Origin: Haliclystus octoradiatus
Lineage: Eukaryota > Cnidaria > Staurozoa > Stauromedusae > Haliclystidae
Length of the DNA: 64,000 bases
Direction of reading: 5' to 3'
Assembly (NCBI GenBank): GCA_916610825.1
Contig: OU744450.1
Coordinates: forward strand, 22,319,338 to 22,383,337
How positions within the stretch are numbered: position 1 is the stretch's first letter; each line of letters starts with the position of its first letter. This document shows positions 35,285 through 49,500 of the stretch, in pieces. Below the pieces are notes generated by a model. It searched no databases. It worked only from the letters and a program-made list of their open reading frames with translations, and was not told where the DNA came from. Made by a program: the position numbers and the translations under genes.

Positions 35285-38200
35285 TTAATCATCTGATCTA
35301 AATCGTGGAGATTGTAAAAAGATCAAAGCAAAATTTAAACCTATTATAATAAGAAATACAAAAAGAAAAAATCGATCTAAAACACGTGCAGCTTTACGCC
35401 ATTCTTCCATACGTTTTTTAGCCATAGCTTTTTCTAATTTACTCATTGCTCGAGCCACAATACCAAATTCATTATTTATTTCAGAGTCACGAGGTGATTC
35501 CAATCGATTTCTAACAATATCAGCAAATCTTGGACATCGTGGTGTTAATGGTATTCTTTCATTAGTTGAACCATTACCAGAACTGTTTTTATCATTTTGT
35601 TGACCATCACCAGACAATGCTGTTACACGTAAAATAGCAGGATCTTCATTTTCTTTATCACAATGAAAACGAAAACATAATAATGGTCCAAGTATTTTGA
35701 ATAATAAATATTTTAACCAATTTGGCATTCTACCTTCTTTACGATGATATAACATTAATACAACTGTTGTTACTACTAATGATAAACCAGTTGCAACTAT
35801 TGTTATAAAATAATATCTTGCCATATATGGGAAATCATATTGTGGCATAATTGAACTTGTTAACTGTTGAAAAACAGTAACAGATAATAATATTGTTATA
35901 CTTAAACTGACACGTTCGCCAGATTCTGGTGGTAATATAAAACCAAGTAATGCTAATGACGATAATAATGCTGATGGAATAATTAAATTCAACGTATAAC
36001 TAAATGCAACACGACGTAATGCTAATTCAACTGTTATATCAACAAATGGTTGTGGACAACATTGATAAAATAATTCATTTCTTGTTGCATTTAAATGACG
36101 TAATTCCCATCCACCATTTGGTACGTAATAATCATTTTGTTCAAATTTTCCACCAACAAATCGCATATCAATCTTTGATACATCAAATGACCATGAACCA
36201 AATTTTAATTTACAATTTTGATCATCAAATGGAAAATAGCTGACATCTATTTTACATATACTCGTATAAATAACTTGATTCATCCATGTATGGTCACCGT
36301 TACTCTTGATTGACACTTTCTGTTTGTATATATCAACACTTCCCAGACCTGAATCTGTCCCAACACTGAAATACAAACAAACACGTTGTATAACTTTTCA
36401 GTTCTTGCATTTAAACCTTATTCTTTTCAGACACACTATTATTTGCCAATCACTACTGGCACCAAAACCATTTCATGGTATTTCCACATTTTTATATTGT
36501 AATTCTGAAGATTTTCATGGTTTTCAAACTTTGTCGTGGCTTAAAAAATTATGATTTTCACTTCTTTACATTTCCATGGTGTTTTCATGACACCTTCACG
36601 GTACTTTTACGGTTTTGGTGTTGGCATTGGATGTCGCATTTAATATCTATTGTATATATATATAGCAGCAGACAAGCATTACTTGTTTCTGGCCATAATA
36701 GCCGTCATCAGTATTGCTCAGTGAACAAGGGATTGACTTCACCTGTTGTATATATTTACCATTTTAACTGACATGTGAAATTACATAAACAGACAGACAG
36801 ACATAAGGGTTAAGAAAAGCGAAAATTAACTCTATAGACTTACTTGTTATATAATACAATATCTGGTACCCAGACCTTTGCTGCTGCCACATGGATACTA
36901 TCGACATTTCCATAATGGCTTGCATTCCATACCATCCGTGGATTATTCCAATACTACAGGACATCAATAATACCAATAAACACCAATATAATATAAAGGA
37001 AAGTTGTAACATGCACACTGATATCAAGTAAATTGATATTTCTTAATAGTTAGCTATTTTATGTTTATTGGCTGCGAGCAGACTGGGTTGATATTCTTTT
37101 GCAATCGGCAAATACATGTGGACGCATACGTGATTCTACATCGATCTCAACAGTCACGATCAACTCAACAGGCACTTTCATAAGTTTGTAAAATGTACAA
37201 GTCTTACAAGGATAGTTTTCTGCAGCAAGCTGCACATAAGTACGCCTAGGTTTTGTGCAGTACTTTCACCCGGTGATTGATAAGAAATGGGTCTGTAATC
37301 TGCATGGTCTATATTTAATACGGTGCATAATCTATCAAGGTACGGCGAGTAACTTTAGCTTCAACCCAAAGTCAATGGCACGGCTGTAACAAAAACAATA
37401 GGGTCAAATGAAGGTAATATGAAGGTCATTTGTTATTGCAGTTGTCGATTTCTTTTCAAGTCAATAACAGATTTAATATAAAGCCCCTGCTACATGAACA
37501 TTTGTTCTACACGAGCTCAACGAGCTCAACAATGTTGAGCTGTGTAGAGCACTTGTTGTTCATTTAGCCACCTCACCTAAACTGCTCAATATCCGCTCTA
37601 CAATGTTGAGCTCATGTAGAGCCCTTATAGAGCAAATGTTTAGAAATTGTTGCGTTCATTTAGCCGTGGCTTAAGCATGTTTGGAGCTTATTGTCAGTTT
37701 CTTAAGCTTATGTTTTTATGCTTTCCCACAAGAGAAACATCTTTAATGAACAGCTTCAGCAGCAGCTTCAATGAACATCATGTAACCCTTCGTATTGCCA
37801 TTAAAATAGATAGATTGTTTACCTGGTTAACCCAAAGATATGTCTTGATGTATTGATCCCGCTCACTCTGTTTGAGATAAAAAATCATTCATATGATAAA
37901 TATCAGTAGCTATTCTGTATATGCAATATAGAATGGGTGGAAAATCTATTGTATAATAATGATAGGTTAGATATTTACTTCATTTGAGAATTGTTCGAGG
38001 CAAAATCTAAAGATTTTAAGAAATATTTTACTTGAAATAATGTGTTCTTCGTTCATTTTGAGAAAATATTGTCTAATTTAAGCATAAATATTTTCCGTGA
38101 TAGATATTGATATCAATGCAAATGATTTTTGAATCTGCAGTGTAGCAGTGCTGTTTTCCTCTGTTACAATAACTCCGTGTATCTGGTTATCATTGGATAG

Positions 38201-41003
38201 TTTAACACTGTTGTCTCTGCCATTCTCTGCGGTTGCGTAAAGGTTTGGCAGCGTAATCTATAGATATTGCGTTTTGCGGAAAAGTAATGGAATGGAGACC
38301 CGCATAAGGAAAATATGATCATTGTAATAATACTGTATTGTAATAATAAGGTCAATTCTCTTTCTTGGAGCTTAAAACTCTCGCTAATATCCATCTTGAA
38401 AATTATTTGAACTTGAGAGATTGTTTTCTGGACTACAATGGGTCGACAATAACAACAAAGTTTTGCGTAAAAAATATAGATCTTTGATCAAGAAAGCTAG
38501 GAAGCTATAATACTCTTGCAAGAATCTATAACTTTTCCTTGTATGGTTTAAAATTTGTCTTTTTGAAATAAAATACTTGATAACAGTTATTTTATTGATT
38601 CATTTTATTCCACACATTCCCTTACAGGTACTGGTAATTAATGCTTTGCGCCGATTAGAAATGTGTAAACTGCTATCCCGCTGAGCAGGGTAACTCCCAT
38701 TTTATCAATCTGATCAACAAACACACAGTTATGAAATTATGCATACTCACCTTTTCAATGAACAATAATCATAAATATCATTTAAGCATGATGATAACAA
38801 ATCTACTTCTTCGTTTCCTATAGGAATTAATCCCTAGTACATCCCTTGATAGTATCTAATTGTTTGGCACGGTCTTACTAGCAGAACAGTACAGCATAGC
38901 AATTGATCAAGACCTCTTTTGTAGGACCTCGTAGTGATAGTATAACCTCGTGTGTAGTAGATAAATATTAACAAGCTCCCTCGGAGTTTTTTAATCTATT
39001 GTTCTCCATGAATTGTACTTTCAAAATTGTACATGGAATGTTCATAAACTATATACATTAAGGATTAATGAAGTTACTGGTTTGTATCTATGGTTTGGAG
39101 GTTTAGATTTAGTAAAGGTAAAGCTACGAGTACAGCTTTCTCGTCGCGCATCACTTCTGTGCATTGGGGAAAGCCCCTATGCTCTGAAACTTGTGCTAAC
39201 ATCCTCGTTTCTGAACGCCTTTCCGCGCGAAACATGAACCACGGAGCACATGTTTTGATTTCGTTGTTTTGCTTTAGTTTGGTTTTACTTTGGCTTTTTT
39301 GAATAAAATTTTATTGACGCTATAAAATTTATACATAGAATCAAAATGAATCCTGAACAAATTGTCAGAATTTTGTTTTTACCTGGAAAACAGAAATTGA
39401 GGTTTTTTGTAATTGAATCTAAACGTCTTGTTTTGAAAGAAGGAGAACAGGTATAACCCCAGTTTTCTTATCGACTAAACATGAACTTGAACCGGTACCG
39501 TTACTAAATCTAAGCCTCCCTAGTGACCAAATGACGGCAACATGTATGTAATCTAGGATTACTGAAGAATTATGAGTGTTTTCCACACCGTTTATGGAAA
39601 TTTATTTATACACGTACCAGTTCAATAATACGTATAACTTGTGCATCAAATTTCACAGTTACTTTACTTGATTCACCAGATTTTTGAAATGCAGGATGTA
39701 AATCTGGATTGTAGCCAATAAATAAATGACTGTGTAGATGTTCTTCAAATGTTAATTTTGTCCTTATGTTAGCTGTTGGCAAAGAAAATGATTCATATTA
39801 TATTTTCACCGGGGTATTTTGTTCACCGGGGTATAGTTGGTTAGCTGGTTAGTATTTTTGGAGCGTGCTTGAGTTGAATGATCGGATTTCCCTATTTCTT
39901 GACACCAACCATTAGTGTTTCTGGCAGGGATTGAAGCCAAACCTTGAGGTCCGATGTCCTATATGCCATAGCCACTACACCTAGTAGTACACTAATACCC
40001 CCACAGGGAGATTTGCATTACAAAGACAAGCGTTGTAGTGCTGCATCTTGTAATCAAAACATAACTGGCATTAAATCCACCGATGAACTTGATATGCAGG
40101 GTTGCATTTGATATCAGCAATGGGTATTCACCACTCTGAGAGAAAAAGTGACATCCCGTTGGAAATAGAACAATAGTACCGAAGGTATAGATTTAGCTGT
40201 CAACTTCTTTATTTGGTATCACAATCAAAATTGGGGAATACACAGATGTAAAATATTAGCAAAATTTGTAAACAGATTCTGGCTCCATTGAGAGTTTGAC
40301 CACTTTTGAAAGAATCAGACGCGAATGTCTACCTATTCTATACCATTCGATTTGCGTACTCTACAATTATTTCATTCCCTTCAACTCGTGTTCTTATTTG
40401 GAATGGGAAGCTTCCACCATAATCCGAATTGTCCACGATTGGTTCCCCTCATTGAAATTTCGTTTTGTTTTTCCATACCCTATTATATAATACCAGCACA
40501 TGCTCAGAATAAAAAACCAACAATAGGTATAGATATGTGTATGCAATCATATTGGGTGTTTTTGGCCTATACTTGCTTGACATCCAAACGTGTTATTAAT
40601 TTTCTTATTCTTCAATTTATTTCATCATGAATCTGAATGTGGTTTAATAAATAATGTTTATGTTCTTCTGACCTGACAATGATATCCTAGAAATAATTCC
40701 CGCTGCTTACTTTTTGCTGTTACGTAGCTAAGTAAGCTAATTACTTCATGTGAGTATCGATCATGGTTGTATTATTTAAACAATGGAAAATGGATACTGC
40801 TTACTGCATGAATCTTGTTCCGCACTTGTGACATGGCATCCTTATAGGTAATTATTTTTCTGTTGCGAATGGCATTGATGATCAAAGCTTATTTCCCTCC
40901 GAATTTCAGAGTGAAATGGTTATCTACTCGTACCTGTTAGTTTGCCAACACAAAACCAAACCAGTACGAGCCATAGAGGCAATGCCCTGATACTGTAACT
41001 CAT
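35285..41003 (-). CDS. Nicotinic acetylcholine receptor subunit, alpha type, 5 exons, 486 aa
   Basis: Coding exons in transcript order: 41003-40934, 39772-39618, 37867-37823, 36953-36844, 36365-35285 (stop). Intron phases 1,0,0,2, total 1461 bp. It is a pentameric Cys-loop channel subunit of the cell surface, probably acetylcholine-gated. A hydrophobic signal peptide occupies about 1-24, cleavage near KLTA. The Cys-loop C164..C178 has the exact 13-residue spacing (FPFDD inside). Loop A WVPDIVLYN, loop B GSWSFD and vicinal cysteines 229-230 (FYQCCP) mark an alpha-type principal face. E267 before M2 (SGER) predicts cation selectivity. M1 248-272, M2 268-290, M3 301-324 and M4 459-478 are approximate; the M3-M4 loop of about 134 residues has an amphipathic helix before M4. 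The 45-bp and 110-bp exons match the conserved exon 3 and 4 sizes of vertebrate nicotinic genes, while everything downstream is one 1081-bp exon. Oddities: Phe replaces the loop C Tyr after CC, and M2 ends QQLTSSIMP without the outer-ring Glu. Confidence 0.96.
36448..36632. mobile_element. Foldback repeat with CTGGCACCAAAACC termini
   Basis: The left end TACTGGCACCAAAACCAT mirrors the right end GGTTTTGGTGTTGGCA, with CATGGT/TTTTCATGG motifs between. Related to 8285-8470. It lies in the nicotinic-receptor intron between exons 4 and 5. Confidence 0.55.
36664..36740 (+). repeat. Dispersed GCAGCAGACAAG repeat, copy 2
   Basis: Co-linear with 11741-11822, same orientation, over GCAGCAGACAAG to AACAAGGGATTGACTTC. 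Preceded by a short TA run in both copies. Confidence 0.75.
37482..37671. mobile_element. Harbinger-type MITE, 190 bp
   Basis: AGCCCCTGCTACATGAACA and (minus strand) AGCCACGGCTAAATGAACG are the terminal inverted repeats, flanked by TAA on both sides (37479-37481, 37672-37674). The interior repeats AATGTTGAGCT and TGTAGAGC. Nicotinic-receptor intron, only about 150 bp from the 45-bp exon. Confidence 0.8.
39818..39984 (-). mobile_element. SINE-B, copy 2, minus orientation
   Basis: Reverse-complement relative of 22650-22812: B-box region AGGGATTGAAGCC, head GCCATAGCCACTACAC, body GACACCAACCATTAGTG and GTATAGTTGGTTAGCTGG. Diverged. It lies in intron 1 of the nicotinic gene, in the same sense as the gene. 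Confidence 0.7.
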
Positions 41004-42728
41004 TCTTCCAATATTTCACTTTCCTTAAATTGACTCAACTAAAACAAAATGAAAACAGCATTAACAATTTTCGAAAACAATGCACGTTACACATATATAT
41101 AATTATTATAAGTATTTGTGTTTCGGCGGTCTCCCTGGCGATCTTTCTTACGTGTGAAGTCACCAGATTTAGCTTATACAATATGTGACAATAGCTGCAT
41201 GGGGATTCCTATGTTATTCTAATTTGAACTATAACAGTTTATCGAAACTTCATTTTGCATATTTTATCAGTGATAGAATGCCTTCATTACGTACGAGGGA
41301 GATCAGCGCTCCACTTATCGAAAGTGCATGCATATGTGTTTTTCATAATTATCATTTGTAATTTCAACTCATAGTTAATTTGAAATATTTACATGTCCCT
41401 CAAATGGACATCAATCATGTTATATTTAAATGACGTGATTAAAATATAAAGATTATATAAATTAAGTCGGAGTTACATAATTATAAATGCTTTATAGTAT
41501 CATCTATATTAAAGGATACTATACTAATATAATAATTACTGTAATACCAAATACTAAATAACAAATAATAATATATGATAATAAATAATAATAAATGATA
41601 ATAAATACTATGTAGTATATTAAATTTTTAAGGTGTTATATTTAAAATAGTAAATGGTTGGTCGGTTTTTACCGTTATAATGTTTTGTCTGTACGATTGT
41701 ACCTATCATTATGGCTGTAAAATTATTGGTATGAAGCATATACGTATTTGTGTTTCTTGTTAATTATACTTGCATACTAATAAAGTAGTAAATTAGTGTT
41801 TTATAATCACCGTTTTTCTTTTCACTCTTGCATATGCAACTTTAAAGAAAGTAATTAAACTTCAATAATGATTGGTCAATTATATAGTCACTAACTTTAC
41901 ATTTCCATGTCATATTATTCATCGATGCTGTCATTGTTTGTGATGAGAAATTGCCTGATGAAATTTAAAAAGGGTCCGATTTAGCGTACGCTGTTGATGT
42001 ATTATACAGGTCACGAATCGCTTAGAATTTGTAACAATTGCAGTAGCTGAAATATCTTATTGTTCCGATATATCAGTCCAGTGAAAAAAGTTATTGCATA
42101 AATGTTATCAGGTCCAAAATAAATGATGAACTTATTTTTCCGTGGATGTGTCACAGCAAAAATTTCAAAAGTCAAAAAATTCTTGTTATATAAGCAGAAA
42201 TAGCTTTTTAAGCCACACTTACTTATGATTTCATGCACATTTTATTTCGAGTAAAAGGAGACATTTTTGCTTAAAACAAGACTATTTTGGCTTGAAACAA
42301 GTTAAATTGACTTGAAGCAAGCAAAATATTCCCGCAAGAATGAAGTTTTTGATTCAAGACAATATATTCTTTATAAAATGTTCACACCATTTATTTTCTT
42401 GTTTTAAGAAAATGTGTTGCTTAAAACAAGAATAAAAGCCTACCATAGCAAATAAATTATCCAGTGTGTGCATGCATGTGTTCAATCGTATTTGATTTCG
42501 TTGGTAGAATAAGAAGAATATTCTGCTGGTTTACATTATTACGAAGTTAATTACGCTTAATCTATAAGAGTTTATCTTATGATGTAACAAATCATTATGA
42601 TCTTCGTCAAGTCATAGTATATAGAGTGGACTATATAATTCCACTATATAAGCTATGATCCATCTATTTTGTTTTATTCATATATTTGTTTAAGTTTCAT
42701 AAAAAAATCTGTCTGAAGATCACAGCAA

Positions 42729-43285
42729 GATAATGTAAAACTTGAGTTACAGTAAAGAATGTATATTTTTTACTCTTTCGCCATATATTATTATTAATAT
42801 TATAAAATATATAAAATATGAAGTCAAAAATCAAACAATCATGTTTGCTATTCAAAGTAATACGCCAAGGCGATCATTAGACAACCTATTCAATGAAATC
42901 ATACACACTATACGACATACACTATACCACATTTATAAAATTGCGATCTCTGCCTCACAGAAAAATACTACATCACATACTCTGACAAACGTTTACTTGA
43001 TAAAAAAACAGAAATAATATCAAAATGTAGACATCAAAATAGATTTTACTTTTCAAATTTTAAAACGCAGTCACAAATTATCACCGGAACCACTAACAAT
43101 AAATGGTCGTCATTCGAAACATGTATGCAATAGCGTAATTAAATACTATCACTCTGATTGTATGTATCCTGGAGGTATAGTGTATGGTTTTCATTGAATA
43201 GATTGCGTGATGATCGCCTTGGCGTAATACTTTGAGTAGCAAACATGATTGTCTGATTTTTGACTTCATATTTTATATATTATTT
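42729..43285. mobile_element. Large foldback element with about 115-130-bp arms
   Basis: The left arm (42797-42925) and right arm (43173-43285) are near mirror images, sharing GACTTCATATTTTATAT, AACATGATTGT(C/T)TGATT, TACGCCAAGGCGATCA and ATTCAATGA. The left flank 42729-42796 (AAACTTGAGTTACAGTAAAG, CTCTTTCGCCATAT, ATT run) is the same terminus that borders the (AAT)n array at 45656-45733. No credible protein. Confidence 0.85.
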
Positions 43286-44227
43286 AAAGCTCTGCTGTAC
43301 AGCAATATGTTTAATCAGTAACACAACTTACACCACATTATATATTTTTATTATATATTTATAAATATATCAGCTAAATTTCACTTACATCAAATGCTCG
43401 AAATTAATGCTCGAATTTGATATCAATAAATAAAGCTATAACCAACCAACTAAATATTTTTTCTTCGTCATAGGTATATTAATAACAAGAATTTTATTTT
43501 GGATTTTATTTTTTTATGCATGTAATATTTCTATTTTCTGATGTCGTATCTCATATCTCATATATGATTTGCTGAAAAAGATTTAATCTCCAATGCAACA
43601 TATGCTTAAAACTACCTGTAATATATCTAAATTTTAATTGTTTGTTTTGTTACGATAATTGTGCCCACTTTATTGTAGTGACATGCAGCTATTTTAATTT
43701 GACCTTTGCATGATGTACATATTCTCAACTGTTAGATTAATTATGAATTGATTATTCTACAAAGTGGACACGTATGATTGTTCGCAAGAACACAATATTC
43801 TTAACAAGATTAGCATTTTTCTTTTGTGTAAAGGCTTCCTTTGAGCTGTGTTTATCACCAATCGGTGTATGTGGTTAAATTCCTATATTTGATAAAAATC
43901 TATGCGATAAAAATAGTTTCATAGTAATCTAGATTAGGACTTCAAAAATCTAGGTCACATTAAAAGCTTATTGAGTATTTTGATATTGATTCGGCAAAAA
44001 GCAGACATTTTCTGTAATTAGGAATGCAAAACTTTGAGATGTTCCTCAAAATCAGAAACATTTTGCTGGTATATAGCTGCATTGTTAATAGCCTGCTCGC
44101 AAGCTCTCTGTAAATCGAAAACTTGATAAAATAGTCAGCGTTCTACGATATTTGCGACAAAGTTTGCGATTCACAGAGATTATGTGAGCAAGCTACATTA
44201 CTATACATTGCCCCCACATTCAAGTGA

Positions 44228-44332
44228 TTTATAATTCCATTATTCATACAAACTCTCATATTTCTATACCTTGCAATATCCCACCTTGCTTAATATCCCA
44301 TTTTTAGCTCATACTTGAGGAGAGATAATAAT
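44228..44332 (+). repeat. Fragment of the 25192 mariner-like MITE family
   Basis: TTCATACAAACTCTCATA, then CCCACCTTGCTTAATATCCCA, matches the MITE interior on both sides of the nested SINE, and so shows the empty-site arrangement at the SINE target. Confidence 0.7.
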
Positions 44333-45113
44333 TATATGTATACATTCCTTGAGTAAATATTGTTAAATATTTTGTCAATGGCTACGATTAATAAATCTAA
44401 ATGATAGAATTATAGCTTATAATTGTAGATATGAGAACAGTACGTTTTATAAAGGTAATATTCGACTCTTGTTATCCTCTGTTGACATTCAGAACAAATA
44501 TTACGAAGAAACTAAATTTTCTTTCGTTAGATTACATAAACTTAACTCCTGATGAAAGTTCTGTTTTAAGAAGTTTCTTTTGCTAAATTCAAATATGAAA
44601 AATAAAATTGTCTAGATGCAGATCTTTACCACATATTCCAAATGAGTGCCGCGAGAATTATTTAAGAAAAGATTTGTAATTCTTGTGGTGTATTTTGAAA
44701 ACACTGTGACTGCGGGATACTCGCGGGATGTATTGTTCTGAAACACCAACATGGCCGATATGAAAAAGCTCTGTAGATTTCTATCAATAATTGTAAAGGA
44801 ACAATTTAAATAAACACGTAATGCAATTTACAACAATGGCCGCCATGATATTCAGAAGATATCAGTTATCAAAATACAATAAACTCTTAAAACACTCAGT
44901 ATATATTATGTGCTCAATGCTCAAAACAATTACAAAAAAATTTCATGAAATATATATAGATTATACTTGAAACTAGATTTTGTCTAATAGACAGGAGATT
45001 TACAAACATATGCCACATTTTTTTTTCTTATTTGGAGTAAATAATTTCTTGAAATCTTACTTTTCCATGCAACTTCCTGTCTCAAGATGAAAACACCATA
45101 AACCATAGATTTT

Positions 45114-46593
<1,480 letters not shown>

Positions 46594-49500
46594 CGTTATT
46601 TATAATTATAATTATTTTTAGTATCAACGGTGCATTGCTAAAATGTTATAATTGAACGTAAAACTTGTATCTAATTTAAAATTAATTGCCTTTAATGTCA
46701 ATCGAAATTTTATTGATAAAAGAGATTATTCAGGCGTATGTTAGGTTGACAATTTGCATCCGGAAAGTATATCTTGAGATTGATATTTGTTATATTAATC
46801 AGCAAAATGACATTATTGTAAAACGTTTGTCTTACTGATTGAACACAGGGCTCAATTCAATATAAAACAGAGCTTTAAGTAATAATGATACAGTATGTTA
46901 GTCAGATAATCAGTAAAATAATATTTATATTAGTTAATTGTAAAATAATATGAACTTGTTTTAATATTTTAATTATTTCATATCAGTAAGGCAGGAAATA
47001 TTGTATCAAAGCTAAAACGGGTAAATGATTACAAGTATTATTTAGCATTTATAATAGAATAACAATTGACACTAAACCATTTTTGTAAATATATTTTTAT
47101 GTAAAAAAAAATTGGAAGAAATTGTCATCGATAGTAATTAATAGGTACTATAGTAATAAACTAATTGAATATGAGTTGCTAGTAGAATAATATGTATTTT
47201 TACTTACATTCACATAAGATCTTAGAGATCTTATAGTAGCATCAAGAATCCACGAATGATGATCTTATTTGTTAATTCATTTCAGAAAGGTTGTTTTTCT
47301 TATCTAAATTGCTTCTGAAGGACTTGTATTCTATAAGCTTCAATGAAAAAATAAATACTTGATAATAACATTCTCGTATGTTTACTATCAACTCTTTTCA
47401 TGTACTATTACAATTACCCATTCTTTTAACATCACAGTATGTCTTTTATACTTTCTTAATGATAAAATAATTTTCTTTTAAATGGAATTGAATAGTTAAC
47501 AATCAAATATATAGATTGTATATAATATAGTTGTCATGTATACTATTTTCAAACATTCACATATGTTAGACTATTGGACATAAATTATTCCATATTATTT
47601 GTTCCTCCAAAATTAATTTCTCAAAACGATAATCAACCAATACCATCTAAAGCTCATCTAACTAAATCTAATAATGTCAATATTGTACATGTTTTTCTTA
47701 CTATAGTTTCAAGATATATATTATATATCTATTTAATATACTTGAAAATATACTGAGGTACCAATCGTATCGGCTGAAGTATTTTGTTTGAACATATAAG
47801 AGATTTTATTATAAGTTTATTTACATATAACAGCTGCTTCTAATCCAATTCATTACTACTGAGTAGGACTGTATTGACCTGTACTACCTATTTCATTTAC
47901 TTTTACCTTTGCAAATAAAAAAAAGTTTGTTATCTTTCAATTTCCTTGAATATCAGAGTCATATTTAAATATGTCTTAATTATATTAATATTCGTAAAAG
48001 TAATGAATAATTACCAATTGATAATTTCTCGTGAGGTATATATCTCTAAATATGATTAAAATGTTTTTAAAAACAATAATTAATCCATAGCATTGCCATA
48101 TAAACCCTTCGAAAATGGAAGCAAAAACTTCTATTAAGCAGATGTTTCCATTTTTCCATAGGCAGTAAGATAAATTTCTCATACGCTGACGCCATATTGT
48201 AAATTGAATTAAAGGATTGGGGGACAAAGAAATTCATTACTTTATTTCATGATTATTTTATTTGTTATGATATTGAAAATTAATTATATTGAAAATTGTG
48301 GTCAACTTTTTGATGGACAATTTTGATTTTCATAATGATTGGCTGGCGGCTGCTGAAGAAGTACACAGGAAAATGCAAGAATATTTTACTTAATTCAAAG
48401 TCAATGCAAGAATATTTCACTTAACTCAAAGTCAATGCAAGAATATTTTACTTAATTCAAAGTCAGTGCAAGAATATTTTATTTGATTCAAAGTCAATGC
48501 AAGAAAGTCTTTTACTTTGTAAGTCTTTTTATCTGTTTCAAGCAAATATTATTGCGCATGTCCTACTATTGAGCATTTTTGTTTTGCAAATCCAAAATAT
48601 TTGTATATGAGGCCGACAAATTACGATATGTGATATGTGTGATATTTGAATTTGATAAACTTAATACAATAACAGTTCGCACTAATTGCAACGTCAGAAT
48701 GTAAACGCTAATGTCCTAGCTGCTAATTAGATACGTTTGTGCATCTGACGTGTAAATTTCCCTGCATGAGCTCAATCTGTGCATGTATATAAATACATAA
48801 ATGTTTCACATGTGTTTAAGGATTGATTTTTGTCACTCCCAAATTCACTACTGGTCAAATCGGGCTTGTCAATTATATTTACAATTACGTTTTAAAGTTC
48901 GCTGCCAATATTTCAATATTTTTAATTTTGATATATAATTGCGATCAATTTTTTTATAATTTTATAGTGTTGCTCATTGCACCTAATTAGCTGACATAAA
49001 TATATATATAGTTTCATCACAGGAAAATGTGATTATTTTTGGGAATTTTTTTTAGGATATTTCACACGGTAATCAAGCTTTTTTTGGTTAGCATATTTTG
49101 GGCTTGAAATTTCTCAACGTTAGTCCAGAAAGAATCATGTGGTATCGAAACGTTGAACAGCCATCAAAGTACACATTATAAAAATAAGATCTCGAAACAA
49201 ATTCAGAAACCAAGCTAGACTATTCAGGCAAGAATCAAAATATTAGAATTGTGTGATCTTAAGGACTAAGTTCTATATGACGGTATGACTACGTCAATAA
49301 TATTGGATTTATTCAATTTTGTGGTTTGTAGACAAAGCCAAATTGGTCATATAGGGAGGTTTAATAATCTATAATTTTGAACAGATTTTTTACACATCAA
49401 ATTGTCATGCAATGACGATTGTGTCACGTCAAGGCTTGGCTATAACAGATTTAAAAATATCAACCTTGCTTTGAAACGTCATATTATAGGAGCTTTGGAT

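Noticed and set aside
36004-36243. A 79-codon plus-strand frame rich in His and Gln
   Set aside because: Antisense shadow of nicotinic-receptor exon 5.
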